DNA from: Lottia gigantea
Lineage: Eukaryota; Mollusca; Gastropoda; Lottiidae
Length of the DNA stretch: 64,000 nucleotides
NCBI RefSeq assembly: GCF_000327385.1
Contig: NW_008706747.1
Span: 573,396 to 637,395, forward strand
Direction of reading: 5' to 3'
Position numbers and translations under genes: made by a program. The notes beneath the pieces are model-generated. The model was given only the letters and a program-made list of their open reading frames with translations, had not been told where the DNA came from and did not search any database. Every line of letters starts with the position of its first letter. Position 1 is the stretch's first letter. This document shows positions 48,001 through 60,000 of the stretch, piece by piece.

Positions 48001-51000
48001 AACTTCCAAAATATCGTCAATAAAATGTTGATTTCCTATTGAAATTTCAACTTTTGTCAAAACATTGATCATCTAAAATTGACTTAGAATAAATTTTTAT
48101 TATATGATAGGCTTTTGACTAGTGGCTATTGGATTTTTTTTTTTTTGAGTGGCTTTTGGCTATCAGTCCTAGTGGCTTTTGGCTTTCCCCAATTTTGTTT
48201 AATAAGAAATTATTTTATGTTTTTAAAATTTAAATACCTTCTTATCTATGATCTCAAAAAGGGATACTACTCCTATTCCAGATAATCTACTGTCGAGATA
48301 ACAACAAATTTGAGAGTATAAACACACAATTTGTCAATTTTCTGGAGCTATAAACTTCTACAATCCTGTGCCTGTGCATTCTTAACAATGTTACAACCTT
48401 TACTCCCTTAAACGAATAACCCCTTTCATTTCAATCAATATGGAAATCAAGGTTAAAATCTTGTGCCGAGACTGAAATCCTAAAAAAATTATAAAACTAG
48501 CTGGCATTAAAATTACAATGACCACAAAAATTAATTTTCATATCAGCCAAGGGGATGGCTTAAGGCGAAATTGATCAAACGGTTTCTTTTGTTTTAAAGG
48601 AGTGAAAATTAACCCCTTTTTCCATTAGAAAATGTTCATCAAAATCTGTCAAAACTCATTTCCTTAATTGTTACAACATCTTTAATGTTCTCATCTGAAA
48701 CCAAGGCTAATTGCTAGGTCAATACTTCAGTTTTTTTTCCCTGAAACATGCACACATTTCTTGTAATTTGACACATTTTGATCATTTGACATCGTAAGTG
48801 TCAAGTAGGTAACATTCAAATGAGCCTTCTATTTCAATTTCAAGTTGCATTACTCTCATGACACTTCCTCAAACCAACTTGCTTTAATATTCAAAGGATT
48901 TCCTTGTCAAATGTCTGCACTTGATTTAAATAATCGCTTGTTGCCATGAACTGTATCAATCCGCTTTTGGATACTCTTAGCCGTCATTTGACACATTTTG
49001 ATCATTTGACACCTTGAGCATTCTAATTCAAGTCGTAATATACGACACTTTCTCAAACAAACTTGCTTCAATGTTCAAAGAAAAACGGTGTAACTGGTAG
49101 TGACTGCCCTTGATTTGAATAATCGCTTGCTGTCATGAACTGTTTCCGCCTGCTATTGGATACTCCTAGCTCCCACTTGACAATATTTCACGCTTATTCC
49201 ACTTGACTTAGATTTAAAAGTCCCTCAAACGTTTAAATTATATCTACTTATGACAAGAGCTGATCAGGTTACATATATAAAATCCTCATTAGGACAACTG
49301 CGCAACTGGTTTAGGAATGGGTAAACTTTCCAAATAAGGTAGTCAAAGTCACCAAATCCTGAATTACACATTATAATATTGCACTGGGTCTTAGACCTAA
49401 ATACTGTGAATAAAGATTATCCTGAACGCGGGTTTTGGCATGGTCTGATCATCATTTATTATATTTCATCTTAGCATTGAATTTGAAAAAAAATCCCATA
49501 ACTGAGCAACCCTATGACTTTTTTTATACAATTAAAATGACATTCTGTCCAATAAACTTACGTCTCTCAATTGTAAATAAAGATCTGTCCCTTGAACGTG
49601 GAAAATGTGAATAGAAGTAACACATTGACCAAAATAAACACAAGTGAGATGTGCGTGTAGGTTATGTGTGTGTAAGACCACACACCCTGAAGGTAGATAA
49701 CAGCGTGTTAAAAGGTTTCATCAACATTATGTTCTATTATCACTCTATCAATATATCCTACCTATCTTATTCCATTGTTTTATTTGGAAACACATCATAC
49801 TTTTGTCAAGTCTGATTCAGGAAGCCATTCTAATCATAAAGGTTACTGTTTTGGCTCAATTGGTACAGAGTCTGAAAATTAAAGGGGGGTCATTATAATT
49901 TTTGAGTAGGCCGAAAGATTTTTTTTTGGATTCTGAAAACTGTACACCAAAATCTAGAGAAATCTGTCCCTTAACTTATCTGAAAGTTTAAAAGCAAATC
50001 ATGCAGTTAATTTTTTAATGCCAAAACTATTTAAAAGGAATGTGCAATCTATAAATTTTGTTTTGCTTTGTGGTAGGTGTTTGAAAACATCTGAATGGAT
50101 TTAAGCCAAATAAAGCCTAATTGTAAAGAAATATGTTTCCTATGTATTCTAAACATTTAAAAAAAAAATCTTTATGAGCCCAAACATCAGAACTTTTTGA
50201 AGCTTCTTACTTAAAGTGATACTACGTCTTAGAGTAAACATAAATATAAAACTTTTAAACTTGGCCAATAAGAGCACATATATTCATCAGTAGATATACC
50301 TGGTGTCATATATAACATAACAGGATCCTTATATAATCCGATAAATCCAAAAAACTTAATAAATATGCAATTAACTATTGAAAAATAATTTCTTAGTTTT
50401 ATGAATTTTCTAGATTTTACAGGGATACTGTTGTAACTTTATGACACCAGGTAAGTTCACTGATGAATATATACTCATATTGACCATTCTTGAGAATTAA
50501 GTTTTATGTTCATTCTAAGACGGAGTATCACTTTAACAATTGGTCTACTTAGATTTTAATTAACCCCTTTTAAAAAAATTCAAATAGATCAATTAGATGC
50601 ATAGATGTATTTAAATATATATTTTGCAGGTATAATTTACGAACAAGTTTGAGTATTTAACAACCAGTTCTATCAATTACCTATATATTTACTAGCGTTA
50701 GATAGTGATGAGATCATAGTCTCATGAAAGCACTGGCCTAGGTCACAAAGTAAAGATTTATGATAAAACAAGGTGCAAGTTAAAGGTTAAGATAATTAGA
50801 TATGTTAACTAAGGATGTCTCTGTAATACTATCTGTGGTAGTATCTAAGGTTAAGATAATTAGATATGTTAACTAAGGATGTCTCTGTATTACTATCTGT
50901 GGTAGTATCTAAGGTTAAGATAATTAGATATGTTAACTAAGGATGTCTCTGTATTACTATCTGTGGTAGTATCTAAGGTTAAGATAATTAGATATGTTAA

Positions 51001-54000
51001 CTAAGGATGTCTCTGTAATACTATCTGTGGTAGTATCTAAGGTTAAGATAATTAGATATGTTAACTAAGGATGTCTCTGTAATACTATCTGTGGTAGTGT
51101 CATTTCCTTTAATAGCTGAAAATATAAGAGTCAACATTCTTCTGATATATCAATAATCATCTTAAGATTAAACCTGTATTGTGAAACAAAATCTTTTCAT
51201 GTATCTATAAGAAAATACTAGTCTAATTATCAACCTACGTGTTAACGACACTTATTACAGTGTAAGTGTTAACAAACTCTCATTTAACAGTAAGTGTAAT
51301 AGAAAAGATTTAAGTGTATTAGTGGATACATGTTGTGATGTCACTTACTGTTAATGTACCACTGTTTGATCAAGACTTCACAGACATCAATAGGTCTTTT
51401 CTTTACTCAAGTAGCCAACACTAACAAAGAAACAAGTTTGCTGACCATTTATGAAACCATCTTTATCACATCTGACACATTTAACTCCACAAAATTTTGA
51501 AAACAAAAATGATGCAGCAATCTCAGCTTAAAAGTTTTCCGTTCACAGTCTGGAAAAAAACTGAGATAAAATGTATCCAAATGAATAAATTTAAGTTGTC
51601 TGAGAATGGCTGAATTGTAACATCGAGGTAATCTGTAGAACTCTTTTTGAAAAAGTTAAAAATAGCCATCTGATTGTCAACAATGTACCTGAATGATGAC
51701 AAAATTCTGCAGGAAAAGTTGAAGTTCGCTTTCGACTTTGAGAAATGTGCAGTAAACCATTCACAGAACGGTTGGAACAATTTACCGAGTCTGTTCCCAC
51801 AATCATTCCCAGACTACCTTCTTAAAGATGGGCCAAAATTGGAATTGTTCTTATAATGCTTGCTATCACACAATTCCTCATTCTGAAAACAGATAATTTT
51901 TGCAATGAAAAAGAGGTTATTACCAACTGACCAAAAGTTAACACCATTTTCACCTGTCAATCTAATCAACTAATGACTATTTACCCAAAGGAACCCAATA
52001 TAACCACCCACTACCATAAACGAGCAAAATAAACATATAAAATTACAGATCTGGCCAATATTACAGATGTTTAAACAAATCAGCAAGAAGTCACCTGGTA
52101 GCACTGTCCATTTTAACGCCAGGGAATCTCATAAAAACTACACTGGTGAAAATATAATGTACAAAACAACTGGAATAATACTTTTTATAATTTCTTTTTA
52201 ATAGATTTAAACTCAAGGGTATCATTATTCACAAACTTAATGGCATTTACAGTTTTTTCGTTTGTTTTCATAACTTTGTTATGATACACTCAGAAAGTCC
52301 ATGATTTGAGCACTGGTTCAAGACTGGTATAGAAATGGTACAGTTTTTGGTGCTGGATTATGGATAAGTAAGAAAATTGAAGTAGCAAATAGTCATTCTT
52401 ACATGATTGACTTCTACTATTTTCTATTGGACCTATAATCTGACACCTGCCATTGTATCTACTCTATTCCTGCCTTGACACAGCAATATTTATCGAAGAA
52501 ATGATTTAAATAAAACGGAATCGAGTATTGCATCACTTTTTTTTTTTGGACAGGACAGCACAAACGTCTGCTCTACATATACAAGTTGTATCACAAGAGT
52601 CTTCACGTTATTATGTCATTGGAACAACTAGACATTTTTGTCACAAGTAACAACCAAAGTTCGAAAATGAAAGACAACCACATCAACACAAAAAGGCATG
52701 ATGCCACTTTGAGAAAGAGCTGTCAACTATTGTTTTCATTTCCTCAACATTTCCTCATTTCATATGATAAATATCTTTAAGGTCTTAAATCAGAAACACA
52801 AATCAATAAACATAACATCTGCAGAAGACAAAATGCACAAAATTTTTTTACCTTTAATATTAGAGAGTGCCATTATCCAATTGATAAAAGACAACAGACT
52901 GTTCAGCTTGCTTACAAATTGAAACAGATACACAAGAATAAAGAATGATATTAGATTCTATAACCACTTGAACTAGATATATCATTAGGTAATGTCATCA
53001 GCTTGTGTGTTAATTCTAGTCTCAACTTTAGTCCAACTAGCACGTTTTCACTCCTTCCATTTCCTTCTTTCATAATATCACAAGAGGCTGTAACACTATT
53101 ATAATTATTACACTAAAGCAAGGTTCACAGTAGGTGTAACTTGAAGAGATTATATCGGGTTATTGTAGATTCCCAGCTTATGTTCAATAAGTTCATTTTT
53201 AAATTACTAGATGGATGGATGAAACAGAAAAAGAGCCAGCAAATAGAACATTGACAAAGCAAAGTGTGTGGTTATACTGCAGAATTTGTCAACTAATGGA
53301 TTTTGAAAAGAGTTAAAGGAATAATACATATTGCATTTGGACAATTAAGAATTTAGCAAACTCACATTTATAAGAAAAAAAAAATTCAGTGAGGTGGTCA
53401 ACACGAAAATGTCATGCAGATTGTACTAACAACCAAACATTTTGAAGTACCAATCAGACATGACTGGCACGTTAAGTTAAATTAAGAGCCCAAATCTGAA
53501 AAATTCCACAGTGTGAACAGCACAAAATTCCCAGTCCATCAGTCTGTGTTGAAATCCATGTGACCACAGCTTAAGAGATGTTTGAAACTGTTTATGAGTA
53601 AGAAGTAAATAGAATATTACTTCAATCTACTGTCTAACTACCAACTGTGTAAACACCAGCTTATTGTCTTTACTTTGTGATGGGCCATGTTTGAGGAACA
53701 GGAGAGAATTTCGCCTGAAATCAGCGGCTAAAAGGTTTCTTCTGTCTGAAAGAGTTATTTATTAACATCTGAGAAGATTTTCTAGAGTTTTTTCATCATT
53801 ACGTTTAAGACTTTTTTGTGTTTGAAATAATTAAACAGAAATTGGTTTTTAACGGGTTGTCTTGGAGAATGAATTGCCTGTTGCTTTTCATGTAATTTGT
53901 CAATAAGCGAAGACAGACTGGAACCAAACTCGTGTTCATAAACCATCTTTTCTTTCACCTTTTATTGAAAGCTTTTTCCTTTTTCTTTTCTTTTTAATGA

Positions 54001-57000
54001 GGAAGACAGACATAATTATGGTTTATTGTTTGAGAAGATGGAGTTCTCGCAGTCTTAATGTGATCAGCAGTATCATAAAGTTTTAAAGAAGAATGAAGAA
54101 TATAAATGCATGGCATCTTTGAGTCTGGCAAAAGACAATGAACATGTAACCAACAGAGCTTCCTCTTATCTTCACTATGTCAAGGTATTACGGACTTCAT
54201 CTCATACCTTGACTACAATAAACACCTTGTTTCGTGGAATGCGATTTGATTGTATTAAAGCCAGGCAATACAGCCAATCATGTTTAGTAAATGTATTTTC
54301 AATAAAACAATATTTTGACTGTTAAAATAGTGCTCGATATATCAATTGCACTGCGATATAGAAATATTAAAACAGAACCTGAATCATGTTGTTATTCAGA
54401 GTTGCACGATGTGCGATCCTCAGACAACTGACCAATTTTCAGCTGCGTCCCAGACTCAAGTATTTTCTTCTATTTTTGTATGGATGTATGCATTGACTTT
54501 TTTTTCAGTCAGAGGTTAAAAATAATGCATGTGTCTAATTGATCTTCAGAAGCAGACGCCTAATAAAATATATTTGTGTAAATCTAGGTGATTTGATAAA
54601 GAGAGATAATTGGGCGTATCAGAACATCTGCAACATCCGTTGTACCAATTATCTGAGTTATTTCACTGTCAACTTGAAAAAACAACAATTTTAGAACAGT
54701 TCATTGTAGATTTCACTGTGAACACCTGTTCTCTTTACATTAATCATTTTTTTCTGGAACTTCCAGGTGTGGAGATTTCAAACTGATCTGCAACATAATT
54801 CAGAGATGTCAAACAATATATTTATTTTTATTTCATGCTAGTCTGGTTTCTGTTTTATCAGATGGCTATCGTGGGTGTGTGATTCAAGTGTTAACTCTGC
54901 TAGTTATAAATGTTTAGACAATGCAGTGATGCCAATCCTTCAAAGAACACATTCCTCCAAAAACATTTTCCGGTCTTTGATAGTGTATTAGCTTCACTAA
55001 AAGCAGTTGCACCAATCCACCAAAGCGACTTCCATGGTACCAGCAATTAAAACATAAATGACAAAAAATCACAAATACCATTAAAGTTTTTGATTCAAGT
55101 TTTAGAACTACAGGATCCATAACGGTTGTCAAATGTTATACCAGTATCAGAATGATACAAATGGAAGCTATAAGAGTACCTGATGCTTAAAGACTAGAAA
55201 ATCTTTTTGCAATCCCTCTAAGACCAATATTGAGTTAACATCTTTCTGTAAGAATAAACAATTGTTACCACTTTTCGTGGGACTGTCATGGAACGAACAA
55301 TATGGCTTTAACCAAGACTAAATCTCCTATTAGATTTGTCATCTTGTTTCCCATTGTGAAATATGGGTTTGGCGTCAGGGTATGCTTACTATTTTCGACA
55401 CCTGATACCACTTTTCATTATGAAATATTTAATCACTTATGGTTGATATACTTCCTCATTTAAAAAGTTCATTAGCTCCTAACAACGTTCGCCAGTATCT
55501 TGTTTGGATTTTGGGTTTCCTTTTGCCATTCGGATCGTTAGTACTTGGTTTATTCATTGTTACACGGAACCAACATATCAAATTGTAGTTTGTTTTTGAG
55601 CATTATTAGATTGATTCACATATGAAAATCATATCATTGAAAGAACCATATTCTACCAGAAACCCTGTGAAATATTGAGCGTTCATTTTAATTAGAGATG
55701 TTAAAAGCCTGAGGGTAAGGGTTTAGGAGTAGTTTGTCAATCATATAATGATTGGAAATAAAACATACCTTCAGGGTATGATAACTACAGTCTTTATTAC
55801 AAACTGATGTCTTAGTCCATTAGAAATACTCTTTGTTTACTTTAAGTTTCATCAATACAATTTTGAATATTTCATCTTAAATGGAAATGCATTCTGAATT
55901 TGACCTGCATACACATTTGTTTAATTTGACAATGCTGAAGGTTGAATCGCAAAAAAAATGGCTTTAAGGGTTTGTCATGCGTTCGACCAATCATACCTTA
56001 GTCTCAGAAAAGGAAAATTTTTTTTAGCTAAGCTAATCAGTAATAGTGTTGACAGCTCATCTTCGAAATTTGAGCCATCAAATCCATGTGTATCCATAAT
56101 TATATTTTCTCGAGACTCTACCCATTTATAGGAAGGACATATATAAAAATAGAAAGAAAAATTTCTAGTTTGAGATATTTTTGAACTAATTATGTGATTT
56201 TCATGCATTTCTAAGAATTCTGAAGACTATTCAATTATATTCAAGTCCCAAATCAATCCTCGAAAAAAGATAAACCATGGCCTTTAAAAGGTGACTAAAG
56301 AGTGAACAAATAATGAAAAGTCAGATATATAAGTGTAGGCTGTTGGCCTTCTTAAAAATACAATCAAAGTAACTATATGAAAATACAATTAACACATTGT
56401 GGGGGGAGGGGGGTGTGTGAGAAACTCCTCCATTTTTGTTCATCTCCGAAGTCTTTATCCTGGCCTGAAGAAGCATTGTATTAATGCGAAAATTTGCCTC
56501 ATTATATCAAAGGTGAATGTAGACGAGAGATTTTGACTTTTTTCTTTATACATGAAAATACAATTATAGATTTTAACTGGAAAATTCAATGTAGGCACAA
56601 AAGAAATACATTAAGCTATTATAGGATATTTGCTATAGAAAACTACAAAGGAAAATACATGTAATGAGTCACAGGAAGATGCACAATGTGCCTAGGATGA
56701 TATTAAAGATGAAGTTCCAGAGAGAAAAGGTGACAGCTTACAGATTTCATTGATGAAGTTTGAGCTGATGCAAAAAAAACATAATCAACCAGAAAATTGA
56801 AGTGTTTCAAAAAATCCACAAAAAATGTTTGACTTTTCTCATAAAAAGAGAAATAAATAATGAAAACAGTTTTCGTCACTGGGATAACAACTCTTTCGTA
56901 AGCTATAAAAGCCTATTTTCACATTGTTTTAAGTATCAAAAATCTGGTCCAAAGCATGAAAAATCAAGAGCAATAAAGTTTCACCTTTTTAAGTAATAGA

Positions 57001-60000
57001 TTTCAATATAATACAGATCTATCTGGGATGGTTTCTTTAAGTAATTATAAATACAAAAAATACAGGAAAACCACACAAAAAAATATGGAAAAACATTACA
57101 ATATAGAAACAAGGGAAGAAACAAAACCACAGAAAAATACCTTAAAAACTAGGGGAGAAACAAAACCACAGAAAAATACAATATAAACTAGGGAAGAAAA
57201 CAAAACCACAGAAAAATACAATATAAACTAGGGGAGAAACAAAAAGACAGAAAAATACAATAAAAACTAGGGAAGAGAAACAAAACCACAGAAAAATACA
57301 ATAAAAACTAGGGGAGAAACAAAACCACAGAAAAATACAATATAAACTAGGGGAGAAACAAAAAGACAGAAAAATACAATAAAAACTAGGGAAGAGAAAC
57401 AAAACCACAGAAAAATACAATATAAACTAGGGAAGAAAACAAAACCACAGAAAAATACAATATAAACTAGGGGAGAAACAAAAAGACAGAAAAATACAAT
57501 AAAAACTAGGGAAGAGAAACAAAACCACAGAAAAATACAATAAAAACTAGGGAAGAGAAACAAAACCACAGAAAAACACAATAAAAACTAGGGAAGAGAA
57601 ACAAAACCACAGAAAAATACATTAAAAACTAGGGAAGAGAAACAAAATCACAGAAAAATACAATAAAAACTAGGAGAGATAAACAAAACCACAGGAAAAT
57701 ACTATAAAAACTAGGGGAGAAAGAAACCACAGAAAAATACAATATAACTGAGAGAAATATACAATGAGCATTATTCCCAGGTAATTTGTTATTAGCAAAA
57801 CCAACAGCTGTTACTCATCATTTTTATTACATTTATAACAAAAACATAATGTAATCAATATCTCATATCAATATTCATACTCACTCTTCACTTTTAATAA
57901 TAACTGACTGGTGTACAAAATAAATAGACCGATTTCATTGTTCAACAACATGTATAGAGTTTAATTCAATATTACACATTGATTCAACTAGATAGTTGAT
58001 CATTCTGGTAATACCGAATTAATTAAAGTCAATCAATTAATCGCATTAAAGGTATTAAGTCATCTAGAATTTGCTTTAGCGGCAAATAGAGCTCAATTTC
58101 AGCTCTCTGTACCACTTTTCAGAATTCAAATCTGACTTTCAGTCACTGTGCAATAACACTCAGTACAAATTCATCTTCAGTCAGGAAATTCATTCATTCA
58201 TTGTTTGGTCAAAGTAAAGTCATGATAATTAGAATAATCAGAATCTCTCTATAATCCAATAAATCCATACAACTTAGTAATAATTCATTTAACTAAGTCA
58301 TTTTGAAACATGCTTTTGAAAAATATTTAGTTAAATGGATATATCTGGTAATTGCAACTGATAAGTATATACATGTGTTGACCAAGTTTGAGACTTGTCC
58401 ATTCTAAGAGGTAGTATTCCTTTAACCCTCTCCCCGCCATATATGAGGATTATTTTGTAAGATAATGATATAGCCTGGTATATTTATATAACAAAGTGTC
58501 AATAATAGATCTATAAGCTAATGATATCTAGACTCGTATTGACCTAATATATTATATAATTCTCATATACCATAAGGCTGATATACCAGATAATATATTA
58601 TAAATATAGTTATAATGTTATTCAGGATTAAGGCTAATCTATGGATTATCTTTAAGATATAAAAGTTACACCCACAAATTAACTACTAATATGATATACA
58701 ATACCAACGGCCAAAAAATATTTGACATCACGAAAGATTAAATTCATGAATTTTAAACCCTAAGCTTATAGATGAAAACTAAGATGTTATTTTTTCATAT
58801 ATTACATACAGGGGTTAATATCTGTACATATATGCTAATTAATATATTAAAAGCACTTGGTACTTAAAAAACATGAAAATTTAACATAAAATATGTCCAA
58901 GAGGTAGTCATTGGCAGCTATCATGGACTAAGTTTTGAAAACAGGATCTTATTTGCAAAAAGACAACCTTGGACTTCCCTTGCATTTTTGCCTAATTTGG
59001 CCTTAAATCACCTAAAATTTACCTAAAAAAAAGTCTGTCATATATAAAACAGCTTTTACCTTTCTTACTATGTGTGCCATATTTTTCCTTCCTAATTCCT
59101 ATTGAAGTTGTGTTGTACTTTATGCCAAGTCACTTCAAATAAAAACCTAATTTGGCCAATTGATAATAACTTCCTTGTTGTAAATTCTATAGTATGATCA
59201 TGAATAGTATATCAGGATTGTTGATTTGTTTATATTTACCAGTCATGTTTGAATAGAGAACTATAATTGGTGAAAAAAATCACAAGGACAAATTTTTCAA
59301 TACATGTTTCAGGATTAACAATCAGAATTCTTAATCTTCACCGGTCATGTCTGAGTAGAGAAACTACATTATTCATTTCCTGAATAAATCACATTGAGAC
59401 ATGTTCCAGTCATAATGATCTTGATCCTCATTCTTTACAGGTCATGTCTGAATAGAAAAACTAAAATGTTTGATGAAGCAATACAAAATCATAAATCTAT
59501 TAATACATATGATAAATAATGGATCAGGAATTTTTATTCTGTCATCAGTCATCAGTCATGACTGAGGACTAAAACTTGTGTCAGCACATTGTTTAAGCCT
59601 TTTAAACTCATGAATTAATTTAATTTTGAAAGACTTCAATTCTACAAGACTAAAGCATCTAGTAAATGTTAAATATTTAATAACTTTACTTGCAAACACC
59701 AGAAACTTAATTTCGATCATCAGTTGAAATTTTCCTTATCATCAATATCACACTGTATACATTAGAGCCAAAATACACTTTAATAGAAATAGTGACACAA
59801 TGACATTTCTAATCAAAACAGACGCAAGTTAAAAATACACCTATACTTCATGCCATTTGACATACGCTGTGACAGACACGTCCTTTGAACAATGGATGCA
59901 TCTAGTTAGATACTCATTTAATCATGTTAATCTCCTAAACAGGAGAGTTTATTATTCTGTTTTCTGCTTCACTTCATATGACAACAAAGAGCAGGTAACA

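Noticed and set aside
57142-57581. Minus-strand open frame rich in Phe/Cys/Leu ([12 protein letters not shown]-type), resembling a membrane protein
   Set aside because: It is the translation of the 40-bp minisatellite; there is no start context, homologue or unit-length logic.
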